Shown: piece after piece, positions 46,216-54,637 of the stretch
Numbering within the stretch: the first letter of the stretch is position 1
Layout of the letters: each line of letters starts with the position of its first letter
Assembly: GCA_942490645.1 (NCBI GenBank)
Contig: CALNXN010000007.1
Span: 310,001 to 374,000, forward strand
Direction of reading: 5' to 3'
Length of the DNA stretch: 64,000 nucleotides
DNA from: CALNXN01 sp942490645
GTDB taxonomy: Bacteria; Pseudomonadota; Alphaproteobacteria; Rhodobacterales; Rhodobacteraceae
The notes under the pieces: model-generated
What the model was told of the DNA's origin: nothing
The model's database searches: none
Seen by the model: the letters and a program-made list of their open reading frames with translations, nothing else
Program-made: the position numbers and the translations under genes

Positions 46216-46836
46216 TCAGATGGGTTCGATTGGATAGACGAGCGTGAGATAGAGCGTCAGAAAGCCCATAGACATTGCGAGCAGGACAACCCCAATCCAC
46301 GCTGTCTTGATCGAGATCTGCTTCTCGCTGATTGCGATCTCGGTGGGCGCTGAATTGTGCTCGCTTTTCCATGCCCGCCAGAACTGAAGCGCGGCTGCGA
46401 TCAAGCCAAGCGCTACGGTGATCATCGCGGTCCAAAACAGCATCTCGCTGCGGGCGGCCTGGGCCTCCAGCGCAGCGAGTGTGTGCACACGCGCCTGCGT
46501 GTCGAAGTCAATTCGAGAGTCGGTTGCACGCCTTGTCGCCTCGTTAGCTGCCAGCGTGCTGGCTGCAAAGGACTGGATCAAGTCAAGCGTGGCCGCCTCG
46601 CACGCCGCAGCTATGGTGTCTGATTTCTTTTCCACACTGCAGAGGCCACCGAGCGCTCTGTCTGCCGCAGCCGGCGAGGCGGACGCTACTCCTGTCCCGC
46701 TGAGGACGTTTTGTTCCGGAATCTGGGTACTGTCGAGCGGTGCTGATAGGATCTGCTCCGTCGGCTGCGCAGTCGCAGCCATCGTCGCGAGCCAGAAGGC
46801 CGCCGCCAGCAAAAAACGCATACAGACTTTGGGCAT
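46216..46836 (-). CDS. Hypothetical protein with signal peptide and two membrane segments
   Basis: I do not recognise this 206-residue protein. It has an N-terminal signal peptide (FLLAAAFWLATMAATAQ), an extracytoplasmic region with two cysteines (GLCSVE, AACEAA), a helical stretch rich in Ala, and two C-terminal membrane segments (about residues 137-155 and 178-198). It is divergent from the trypsin-like protease gene across 57 bases. It might be a membrane partner of that protease, but there is no direct evidence. Confidence 0.6.
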   Translation of the reverse strand: MPKVCMRFLLAAAFWLATMAATAQPTEQILSAPLDSTQIPEQNVLSGTGVASASPAAADRALGGLCSVEKKSDTIAAACEAATLDLIQSFAASTLAANEATRRATDSRIDFDTQARVHTLAALEAQAARSEMLFWTAMITVALGLIAAALQFWRAWKSEHNSAPTEIAISEKQISIKTAWIGVVLLAMSMGFLTLYLTLVYPIEPI

Positions 46837-46893
46837 ACAGAATATTCCCTATATACTATAAGTTGAGGATCACGACTTTGAGGGATTTGTCAA

Positions 46894-48342
46894 ATGAGAT
46901 GGCTGATTACCGCGATCGTTGCGCTGGCGATGCTCGTCCGTCCGGATGACGGATCGGCGCAGCAGCTTCTATATGCCGCCGACCAATGGGGCGAGATCAA
47001 CATCAAGGCGCGGCAATCATCTGCGGGCGACATCGAGAGCGTCCTCGCGACCAACGCCAACTTTGAGCGTCTGGCCACCTATGCGCCCACAAGCCGGCTG
47101 CGCAGGCTGAGCAGGCCCGTCGGTCGGCTTGATATCCGTTTCGCGCGGACTGGCGAGTGGACGACGTGCACGGCGACACTGATCGCGGTCGACGAGATCG
47201 TGACGAACCATCACTGCGTGCCCAACATCGACCGCCTTATCGTTGCCAATGGCCCTGTCGATGTGGTCACGCTGGTGATGGGCTACTACGACGAGACCGA
47301 CGAGGCCGCCGTCCGAAAATATGAGGTCGATCCGACGCCGATACGCGACGACGCCGCGCACGACGTTTCGTTCCTACGGGTGAGGGGCACGCCGGGGCGC
47401 GAGTGGGGATGGGCGACGCTTTCGCCGCGAGATCCCAAGCCCGGCGAGGGACTGTTCGTTATTCACCACCCGGGCGGCTCTCCAAAGCATGTCACCCGTG
47501 GACGGTGCCGTGCCGCATCTCCCCGTGCGACCGATCAAGACGGGGTAGACCTTTATCACTACTGCGACACTCTGCCGGGCAGCTCAGGCGCGCCGATCTT
47601 CTCGGACGAAGACAACACGGTGATTGCCTTCCACAGGGCCGGAGGCGAACAGGGGCGTCCCGGTTCTGTCAATTACGGTGTATTGGTGTCGGCGCTTAGT
47701 CACGACGGCGCAAACAACTTATCGCCCCGTGGATCGCCTGAGGGCGTTTCACAGCTGCAACAAGACGATCCGTGCCTAGGATATTATGAAGGGTTGGTGG
47801 TTACACTCAGACAAACGCCGGCAACGGTTTCCCTGATCAAACTTCAAAAAATGATTGAGCTCTACGGCTTCACTGGAACAGTGGAACTTGGACCTGAGAA
47901 CACGTGGCGGCACTTTGGAACCTTTGAGAACGCTTTTGTCAAGCAAGGCAAATCTGTTGTCGACTGCGCCACTCAGCTCATGTGGGATCGGGAAACATCA
48001 GGTCCCTATACCCCAAGAGAAGCAGTCACTTACGTGGAACAGTTGAATAGGGATAAGTATCTGGGCTTTGACAATTGGAGAGTGCCTACTTCTGAGGAAC
48101 TCGCATCGCTGACTCAATCCCGCGGAGAGGAAGTGAGTTTCTTTGCAACAGGTACGCTGAATTATCTCGATAGTGCATTCTCGCAGAACCACTATTTCTG
48201 CCAGAGCAGTGATTATGTTCGCGACACACAGTACGGATGGTACGGAGTGCTACTCATAACTTGGGCAAATGCCGGATATTGGGGAAACATGAGCGTCGAC
48301 ACCAAGTATCCTGTGAAGGCAGTTCGGACAATCGAGCGATAA
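46894..48342 (+). CDS. Secreted trypsin-like serine protease with C-terminal DUF1566-type domain
   Basis: This 482-residue protein has a signal peptide (about residues 1-22) and a chymotrypsin-fold domain. The triad is visible: His107 in VTNHHC, Asp157 in AAHDVSFL, and Ser231 in PGSSGAP. A second domain (about 355-480) carries TQLMWDRETSGPYTPREAV and NWRVPTSEEL, characteristic of DUF1566/Lcl-type C-terminal modules found on surface proteins. Two Cys pairs may form disulfides. It should act in the periplasm or outside the cell. Target unknown. Confidence 0.85.
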   Translation: MRWLITAIVALAMLVRPDDGSAQQLLYAADQWGEINIKARQSSAGDIESVLATNANFERLATYAPTSRLRRLSRPVGRLDIRFARTGEWTTCTATLIAVDEIVTNHHCVPNIDRLIVANGPVDVVTLVMGYYDETDEAAVRKYEVDPTPIRDDAAHDVSFLRVRGTPGREWGWATLSPRDPKPGEGLFVIHHPGGSPKHVTRGRCRAASPRATDQDGVDLYHYCDTLPGSSGAPIFSDEDNTVIAFHRAGGEQGRPGSVNYGVLVSALSHDGANNLSPRGSPEGVSQLQQDDPCLGYYEGLVVTLRQTPATVSLIKLQKMIELYGFTGTVELGPENTWRHFGTFENAFVKQGKSVVDCATQLMWDRETSGPYTPREAVTYVEQLNRDKYLGFDNWRVPTSEELASLTQSRGEEVSFFATGTLNYLDSAFSQNHYFCQSSDYVRDTQYGWYGVLLITWANAGYWGNMSVDTKYPVKAVRTIER

Positions 48343-48974
48343 ATTCATCGCCTCATGACGATGGCTGCGTTCTGCCGATCTCCCTGATATGGCCCTAAAC
48401 GGTCAGCCCGCGCATGAGTGCTTGATCATAGGAGCAGTCAAGCGCCGGATCGCAAGCCATCTCAGAGAGCAAGGCAGTCTCGTGTCCAAGGAAATCCGGA
48501 AATGGGATCGTGATCATGCGATTGAGAACGATCAGGCAGAGCAGAGGCGCAGTGCGTCGTAGGTTTAATCTGACAAACCCGCACAATAAATCCACGATTG
48601 TATAAAGCAGACATTGCAAGACATCTGACGAATGGTGGCTTTGTCCGCAGAGCCGTCGCGGAATTTTTTCGCCCAATGTCAGCAAATTGGATGAACAACA
48701 CGCGCTTTGGCTGTCACATGCGTGTGGCCACCCGAGGGGGTGATGCGATCTCTTGAGGGAGCCAAACGGGACCGGTGGCGATGGCCGGGGTGCAAGGCTT
48801 ACTTGGTTTCCACCGCATCTGTTCAAATGTCAGTGTTTAATTGGCTCAAGATAGGCGATCCAAAAAACCCGCTTCGGGAACAGTGACACGCCAATCGCTC
48901 TCGTGCCCGTATCAGAAACACGTCTTTCGTCATCTGCCCGACGTGGTGGATTGAGGCAAAAATTCAATCTGTGA
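48343..48974. other. Long intergenic stretch, probably decayed
   Basis: These ~630 bases contain no supported gene. A 143-codon frame on the minus strand (48395-48826) has no ribosome-binding site, but part of its translation (LNRMITIPFPDFLGHETALL) is less random than usual and could be a gene remnant. The FNR-type box at 48975 marks the right end of the stretch. Confidence 0.5.
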
Positions 48975-48988
48975 TTGATTTTTGTCAA
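48975..48988. promoter_or_regulatory. FNR/FixK-type box upstream of the cysteine-rich orphan
   Basis: TTGAT-TTTT-GTCAA matches both half-sites of the FNR consensus. It lies 65 bases before the 49054 start, a normal spacing for an activated promoter. Confidence 0.65.
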
Positions 48989-49053
48989 CCCGTATTACGG
49001 GAATTCAGATCCAATACTCTTGGAGATTTGGAGTCAAAATCGGGAGAGTAGGA

Positions 49054-51237
49054 ATGGCAAAAGGACGAAACAAGTCGATTGAACTGATCGTGGCGCTCAG
49101 AGGCCGTGATCACGATGAAAACCCCCCAAAACTGGCGTTCCACGCGGTCACGCGGGATGGGGAGATCCTTGATAGAGTGACCGCCAGTGATGGCGAGAAG
49201 ATCAAGCTGACGGATGCGGCGATGTCCGCTGATGCAATTGTCGTGCTGTCGGCAGACATCGAGCCTGATCAGGAAGCTCTCAAGGAGGGATACCGTTTGT
49301 CGCCAACGCAACTCGCCCACGCTGCGGACATTTCTGGCAAGCTCGAGCTGAGCCCCTCGCGGTGGCGTCCGCTTCTTCCGTTGGGCATCTGTGTGGACGG
49401 TTCTGTACGCAAATGCTGGTGGTGGCCCATCTACAAAAAAGCCTTTAAGGCGCGGACGGCGAACGCGTCTGCGGTTGCCGAGTGCATCGCCATTGCCAAA
49501 CCTTCGAGTGTTCTTGGCGCCTCAGCCACGGCCAGCTTTTTCCCGGGGTCTTTGAAAGTCCGGCAATGCCGCCCCGTTTGCGAAGGAATCGTGGATGTCT
49601 ATGAGCGGACCTGCTGTTGTTGGCCAATCATTGTTCCGCCTGTCATTGTTGATATCCGCGACAAGCTGCGCGACCTGCTGGAACGCTTGCCAGAAATCAG
49701 GATCCCCCCACGGCCCCAGCCCGATCCGATCCCTTTCAAAAAGGCTGGCGTATTCATTTCCGGTACGTTGGACGAGCAAGCTCTGAATGCCGAAGGTGAT
49801 CTTGCGTATCTGGAAAGCGCGCCCTTTGTCGAGGCCAAGGCCTATGTCGAGGCGCGGCCTTATCTTATGCGCATGATTTGCACTTGTAGCGCCAGGAAAT
49901 ACCGCGGCTACGCAATCATAGGTCCGGATGGCGAGTTCAGTATGTGTTATCGCGGCAATCCATTGCTGCCCTCCAACTGCCATCGCGAATATACCTTCCG
50001 TGTCCGCCAGAAGATCGATGGCATCTACAGAGTTATCTATGATGGCGTGGCCGCAGGCATCTGGTTTGACGCGGACGAAGACATCACGCTCACGACCTAT
50101 GACCCCGATGCGATCGAATGTCCCGGTATCGACCTGCCGTTCCCGACCGACACGCCCTTTGCGATGCTTGAACGGATCGGCGATTACGAGGCGTGGGAGT
50201 TCAAGACACCAGTGCCAAGCGCATGGGACAGTGCACAGCCATTCGATTACAACGACGGGCTGGCCGAACCGGCCATTTCACAGGCCGCAGCCGTGGGCCA
50301 ACTTCTCGATCGCAACTTTGGTGGGGTCTTGGCGCTTCGTTATCTGTTTACCCCTTCGCTAAAGGCACAGGGCGCGAAATACTACCGCGTGCGTGTGTGT
50401 AAGGCGAATGCCGTTGGCGAACCGACCGGCACGATAGATTATATGGATGGCCCGATCACTTGGAAGTATTGGGAAACTGTTGGAGGCGATCATAAGATCC
50501 GCGCCAAGACCCTCAATCTGGAAACCAATCCCAGCTTTTACGAGATCCCATATATTCAGGACCAGAACTGGCTGTCGAGATACAGTCACGTGCACGTCGA
50601 CACGCGCGAGTGGGGCGACGGGCGCCATCTTGTGACGCTTGAGCTCTACGATTCCAATCTTGACCGGCTGGCGCCCAACAACGCGCTGGATGCGGCAGGG
50701 TCGGATACACAAAAGGCATTCACTTACGAATGGTGGCATGATCCGCTGGTGCCCGTCGATCCGGAGGATACCCAGACCGTGCCTTATGCAGCACTGACCC
50801 ATATGTTCTGGTGGGACAATCAGGATTGCGTGGCCGAGATTACCAAACTGCGCAATACCGGCGTGGCCAATGACGCGCAATGCCAGTTCATGTCAGGCAC
50901 GGACAGCTCAACCTTCGGGGCGGAGTTCAAGGCCTACCACCCCACTTCGCCGGGAGATACGTTCAACGTTTCCTTCATGCATAACTGGAAGCTGACCTAC
51001 TGGAAAGGTCTCGGCGGGGCAGCGGAAACGCTCGACAGTGGCAGCAGTGTGGAGAACCCCGGTATCAGTGCCACAAAGACGTTCGCAGAGATGCTGAACG
51101 CTGATTTGAGTGGCGACTTGAAATGCACGTTCAGCCTTGAGCTTTATGTGCATACCAAGACCACCAATGGGTCTGACACCCTTGACTATCTCGATGAACG
51201 CGAGGTGGCGTCTTTCGCGCTTGATCGGACGCCATAA
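49054..51237 (+). CDS. Large cysteine-rich protein of unknown function
   Basis: I know no family for this 727-residue protein. It has no signal peptide. Three cysteine clusters stand out: CVDGSVRKCWWWP near residue 110, CRPVC-x10-CCCWP (about 173-192), and CTCSARKYRGYAIIGPDG near 275. A Pro-rich linker (about 215-228) follows the second cluster, and the region from about 240 on looks like beta-sandwich repeats. The C-terminal 300 residues are rich in Trp and Tyr (EYEWWHDPL, MFWWDN). It might be a structural or secreted protein using a non-classical route. The ATG at 49054 is chosen: the longer frame would begin inside the FNR-type box. A strong terminator follows it. Confidence 0.8.
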   Translation: MAKGRNKSIELIVALRGRDHDENPPKLAFHAVTRDGEILDRVTASDGEKIKLTDAAMSADAIVVLSADIEPDQEALKEGYRLSPTQLAHAADISGKLELSPSRWRPLLPLGICVDGSVRKCWWWPIYKKAFKARTANASAVAECIAIAKPSSVLGASATASFFPGSLKVRQCRPVCEGIVDVYERTCCCWPIIVPPVIVDIRDKLRDLLERLPEIRIPPRPQPDPIPFKKAGVFISGTLDEQALNAEGDLAYLESAPFVEAKAYVEARPYLMRMICTCSARKYRGYAIIGPDGEFSMCYRGNPLLPSNCHREYTFRVRQKIDGIYRVIYDGVAAGIWFDADEDITLTTYDPDAIECPGIDLPFPTDTPFAMLERIGDYEAWEFKTPVPSAWDSAQPFDYNDGLAEPAISQAAAVGQLLDRNFGGVLALRYLFTPSLKAQGAKYYRVRVCKANAVGEPTGTIDYMDGPITWKYWETVGGDHKIRAKTLNLETNPSFYEIPYIQDQNWLSRYSHVHVDTREWGDGRHLVTLELYDSNLDRLAPNNALDAAGSDTQKAFTYEWWHDPLVPVDPEDTQTVPYAALTHMFWWDNQDCVAEITKLRNTGVANDAQCQFMSGTDSSTFGAEFKAYHPTSPGDTFNVSFMHNWKLTYWKGLGGAAETLDSGSSVENPGISATKTFAEMLNADLSGDLKCTFSLELYVHTKTTNGSDTLDYLDEREVASFALDRTP

Positions 51238-51245
51238 AGCCCAAA

Positions 51246-51283
51246 GCCCGAGCCGCTGCGCTTTGCGTGTCAGCGGCTCGGGC
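51246..51283. terminator. Bidirectional terminator hairpin
   Basis: GCCCGAGCCGCTG and its exact complement form a 13-bp stem around a 12-base loop, between two convergent genes. The plus strand continues CATTCTTCCCCC. It probably ends the cysteine-rich gene on one side and the anchored small protein on the other. Confidence 0.75.
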
Positions 51284-51295
51284 CATTCTTCCCCC

Positions 51296-51904
51296 TCATT
51301 CTCGCAGCGGGTTGTCGCCCAGAACTGTTCCGGCGGGTCGTTCGTATAGCCCTCCCGGGCCGACGAAGAGCCACTGATAGGGGCTGCCATTCTTGCGGTT
51401 TTCCACCCACCAAACCTCGCGACCGGGCGGTCCGTCATGGACAAGAAGCGGCGTAGTTCCAGTTTGGTCTTCCGGCTCAGGAAGTGCTGCGCTGATCGTT
51501 TCTTGAACGGCTGCCTGCGTCATTGCAAAGACCGGTGTCGGGCAATCCTGCGGTGCCTCAGGTGTCTGGCAAGTGAGACCGACCGCAGCCACCGCGCCAT
51601 CGCTCATCACCCGCGCAAATCCCACGACGTGGTCGCCTGAGGATAAGCTGACAAGCCAATAGGACGGCGCGCCGGTGAGATCATGGACCAAATGCACACT
51701 GCTTGCCGAGAGATCTGGCCACTGCGCGAATTCTTCGTTGTCCGCGCCAACGTCGTGGAGCAGCGCGCGTTCAGCCGCCATAAGGGCGTCGTTCTCAGAA
51801 ATCATTGCATTCTCCGCAACAGCAATAGCGGCAAGACCAAGGAGCCCTGCCGCTATTGTCGAAATGTATCCTGACCTTCGTTTACGTGATGACATCAACG
51901 CCAT
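51296..51904 (-). CDS. Membrane-anchored protein resembling the N-terminal domain of the adjacent peptidase
   Basis: This protein of about 202 residues has an N-terminal anchor or signal (SGYISTIAAGLLGLAAIAVA). Next is ENDALMAAERALLHD and then a domain with VHDLTGAPSYWLVSL...GFARVMSDGAVAAVGLTC. The latter resembles the N-terminal part of the peptidase encoded just upstream (IYDLNGEPLFYEFSV...GRIKASASQLVGTGVVAL), sharing the DL-x-G-x-P turn. The fold looks like propeptides of streptopain-type peptidases. The start at 51904 follows the peptidase stop by about 15 bases, so the two form one unit. I infer an inhibitor, chaperone or immunity role. Confidence 0.7.
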   Translation of the reverse strand: MALMSSRKRRSGYISTIAAGLLGLAAIAVAENAMISENDALMAAERALLHDVGADNEEFAQWPDLSASSVHLVHDLTGAPSYWLVSLSSGDHVVGFARVMSDGAVAAVGLTCQTPEAPQDCPTPVFAMTQAAVQETISAALPEPEDQTGTTPLLVHDGPPGREVWWVENRKNGSPYQWLFVGPGGLYERPAGTVLGDNPLRE

Positions 51905-51918
51905 CATACCCTGAAAAA

Positions 51919-53148
51919 TCAGCTGTGGCTTGTTGTGTTGTGACGCACGTAAATAAAGTTGGTGTGGTTCACAGCGGCCCAATCCTCCCAATAAACGGCA
52001 CCACCGTTGCAGATGTTGGAATTCCAGGGCCACGGGTCATGTATCCGCAGCCATTTCTTGGGTTGCGTGCCAAACAGCCAGAAGTTTTGCCGCTTCCATC
52101 CAGTGCACACACGCGCATGACCCGGAATGCCACTTTTGAGAGGTCGGTTGGCGTCGATTTCGGCCTTGGCTTCGGACCAATTTGCAGAAGTGTCGTAAGT
52201 TGCATCCAGACAGCCGTTTGACAGGCTTTCATAGCCTGCGACCTGACCGGAATTGTAGGTTCCCGAAGCACTGGTGCCCATAGCCGCCGCTATTGCGGTC
52301 TGGTCAAAGTAGCGACGGTAGAAATCGAGGATCATCTGACCCGTCGCCACAGCGCAATACACGTTGGTCTGTTGCGCATATAGCTCGAAGCAGTCATGCG
52401 GCGTACATCTTGGCCCATATTTGAGGACCCTTGATGAATAAAACGGGATCAGTGTGTAGCTGCTTTGCAGCGTAAATTCGGCTTTGGCCTTTTCAAGCTC
52501 ATCCCTACCAAGGTCTCTGTCAAACAGGCGCGGAGCCTGTTCGCGCGCCGCATCAAGCTCTTCATCCTCCGCCTTGAACCGCGATATGCGGGCATGACCT
52601 TCGTGGGCATCCAAACTGTCGAGGAAGGAATAGGCCATCTGACCTTCGATACCATCGTCACCGAATTGTGTGACCTGACTCCCGTCGGAGACGTCAAAGA
52701 TCACGCTGCCGCTTTCTTGACCCTTGCCACCTGTGATTTCCACACGGATACCGACCTTTGGATAACAGTAGCAGACGAATTCCTGCGCCTCGGCCTTGCT
52801 GCGCGGATAAAGCTCCTTGGCCCGCTCCATGGCCATTTTGCGTGCCGTATCAGGATCCCACCCGCGTCGGCCTTGCTCAAGAGCGACCACACCGGTTCCC
52901 ACAAGCTGCGAGGCTGAAGCTTTGATCCTTCCGATCTCGCCTTCGCGCCCGTCTACGCTGAATTCGTAGAATAAGGGTTCGCCATTGAGATCATAGATGG
53001 TGAGCGGTTTGGACGAATAATCGGCGTCCCCCCACTCCCCAAGGTCTTCAGTCCCACCGGCCCAAGACCGCCTGGCCGTCATCAATGCATGATCAAAAGC
53101 GCGATCTTCTGCAATGAGTGCGCGCGGTTCTTTTCTCCTGATTACCAT
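51919..53148 (-). CDS. C39-like papain-fold cysteine peptidase
   Basis: This 409-residue protein has an N-terminal propeptide-like domain (about residues 40-190) and a C-terminal papain-fold domain. Cys265 is in QQTNVYCAVATGQMILDFY, His344 in GIPGHARVCTGW, and Asp371 in RIHDPWPW, the C39-like triad order. No signal peptide is visible and no ABC transporter is fused or adjacent, unlike bacteriocin-processing C39 proteins. AGGAGG lies upstream of the ATG at 53148. An FNR-type box is 55 bases upstream. The next gene resembles the N-terminal domain. Target proteins are unknown; the cysteine-rich 727-residue neighbour is a candidate. Confidence 0.82.
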   Translation of the reverse strand: MVIRRKEPRALIAEDRAFDHALMTARRSWAGGTEDLGEWGDADYSSKPLTIYDLNGEPLFYEFSVDGREGEIGRIKASASQLVGTGVVALEQGRRGWDPDTARKMAMERAKELYPRSKAEAQEFVCYCYPKVGIRVEITGGKGQESGSVIFDVSDGSQVTQFGDDGIEGQMAYSFLDSLDAHEGHARISRFKAEDEELDAAREQAPRLFDRDLGRDELEKAKAEFTLQSSYTLIPFYSSRVLKYGPRCTPHDCFELYAQQTNVYCAVATGQMILDFYRRYFDQTAIAAAMGTSASGTYNSGQVAGYESLSNGCLDATYDTSANWSEAKAEIDANRPLKSGIPGHARVCTGWKRQNFWLFGTQPKKWLRIHDPWPWNSNICNGGAVYWEDWAAVNHTNFIYVRHNTTSHS

Positions 53149-53523
53149 TGTGTCCTCCTATGCAAAATGTGCTTGAATAATAGTCGCAGAAGAGAATGCG
53201 ATATTGACCAAAATCAATCATAGGTAGAATTTCGTTCTGGATTGTTAGGTCTATGAGCTTCTCTTAGATGCGGGCTGACGGACGTCGCCCGAAGGATAAT
53301 CGTCTGATAAAGTTAGCTCATCGTGCGGAGCGTCTTGCCGCAATGGAGAAAGCACTGAGAACCGCCCCTCATTCGAGAGATTTAACCCATCCGCACTGCC
53401 AGATCCGCTAGGAGATCCTGGGATCTGGTCGAGTTTGTTACCCCAGATGTTACCCTGACAAAGATTCGACACCAAAAACCTGCCAATTGAATTCGGCAAG
53501 TGACTAATTTTGAAGGAAGGATT
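53149..53523. other. Intergenic region next to tRNA-Asn
   Basis: Apart from the FNR-type box there is no supported gene. It holds an inverted repeat (CCAGATCC at 53399-53406 and GGATCTGG at 53421-53428) and a short direct repeat (TGTTACCC at 53436-53443 and 53448-53455). Its position at the 3' side of a tRNA gene is where integrative elements often insert, and these could be remnants of such an event. No integrase gene remains. Confidence 0.45.
53204..53217. promoter_or_regulatory. FNR/FixK-type box upstream of the C39-like peptidase
   Basis: TTGAC-CAAA-ATCAA matches both half-sites of the FNR consensus. It lies 55 bases before the peptidase start, the only gene it can serve on that side apart from the distant tRNA. 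Confidence 0.65.
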
Positions 53524-53598
53524 TGGCTCCGGCGGTAGGGATCGAACCTACGACCAATTGATTAACAGTCAACTGCTCTACCGCTGAGCTACGCCGGA
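53524..53598 (-). tRNA. tRNA-Asn (GTT)
   Basis: The minus strand gives a complete cloverleaf: acceptor TCCGGCG with CGCCGGA, D arm, anticodon loop CTGTTAA with anticodon GTT, T arm GGTTCGATCC, discriminator G and encoded CCA. The 3' end faces the accessory genes at 46-53 kb. Confidence 0.96.
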
Positions 53599-53678
53599 AC
53601 GGTCTGCGCGATATAGCAAGCGGTCTTGCTGTCGTCCAGAGGGATTTCCCGGCAAAGCAGGATTTTTTGGTGAGCGGC

Positions 53679-54590
53679 TCAATGCTTGGCAAAAACCGCT
53701 TCAGCATGAAGATCGCCCGAGACAGACACTTTGGATTTTCCTTGCAGATCAATAAGGTGCGCCAGAACATTTCGTGTTGCAGCAGCCAGCAAGGGTGCCG
53801 GCGTATCGGTGTAAATGCCCGCAGCAAGTGTGGCCGCCGTGGCGGGGCCTGCATCCAGCGCCGAAAGTATGGCCGCCTCGCGGGCCTTGCGATGCGTGAT
53901 CAGCCAGTTCAAACGTGCGCTTGGGTTCGCGATCAAATCACCATGTCCGGGATAGAACACGCGCCAATCGCGTTCCAACAGCAAGTCACAAGACGCCATA
54001 AAGTCCGTCAGATCGCCATCCGGCGGAGACACCAGCGATGATGCCCAACCCATCACGTGATCGGCTGTAAAACAAGCGTCATTCCATCCGATGCAAATGT
54101 GATTGCCGATGTGCCCCGGCGTATGAATGACCTCCAGCGCCATGCCTTCGACGGTCACGATATCGCCATGCGCAACGGTTTGATCGGGGGCGAAGCGGGT
54201 GTCGATCCCTTCGCCACCGCCGACCATACCGGTGTTGGCCAGCTGCTGCATGACGTCACTCCGCCCGTCATGGGCCTTGCCGAACGCCAGCACCGGGACG
54301 CCTAATTCCGCGCCCATCCGTGTGGCCAGAGGCGAATGGTCAACATGGGCATGAGTGACCAGAATTTGCGTGATGCGCTGGTCTGGCGCGAGTGCGGCCA
54401 GAAGTGCATCGCGATGGCGCGTGTCATCTGGGCCCGGATCAATCACGGTGATATCGCGATGCCCCAAGAGATAGCTGTTGGTGCCACGGTAGGTCATGGG
54501 GGATGGGTTTGGCGCAACCACGCGGCGTAGGCCCGGTTCAAGCACTTCGGGCAGGCCAATGGGCGGGTCGAAATCATCAGGCGGGATCAT
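53679..54590 (-). CDS. MBL-fold metallo-hydrolase (LACTB2-like)
   Basis: This 303-residue protein has the MBL motif VTHAHVDHSPL (about residues 78-88) and further ligands in HTPGHIGNH and TADHVMGW. After the MBL domain, a C-terminal winged-helix-like segment (about 225-300) is typical of LACTB2-like endoribonucleases. Many relatives are annotated only as MBL hydrolases. It is divergent from the sensor kinase gene. Confidence 0.88.
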   Translation of the reverse strand: MIPPDDFDPPIGLPEVLEPGLRRVVAPNPSPMTYRGTNSYLLGHRDITVIDPGPDDTRHRDALLAALAPDQRITQILVTHAHVDHSPLATRMGAELGVPVLAFGKAHDGRSDVMQQLANTGMVGGGEGIDTRFAPDQTVAHGDIVTVEGMALEVIHTPGHIGNHICIGWNDACFTADHVMGWASSLVSPPDGDLTDFMASCDLLLERDWRVFYPGHGDLIANPSARLNWLITHRKAREAAILSALDAGPATAATLAAGIYTDTPAPLLAAATRNVLAHLIDLQGKSKVSVSGDLHAEAVFAKH

Positions 54591-54637
54591 GGGTTTGGCT
54601 CTTTCTAAAGGGCAGGGGCGTCGCTAGGGTTTAGCGC

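Noticed and set aside
46001..46435. Minus-strand frame left of the membrane protein gene
   Set aside because: It overlaps a better-supported gene in a different frame and has no start signal; kept only as part of the decayed stretch.
53251..53499. Minus-strand frame next to tRNA-Asn
   Set aside because: No ribosome-binding site and no domain; considered as an integrase remnant but nothing in the translation supports it.
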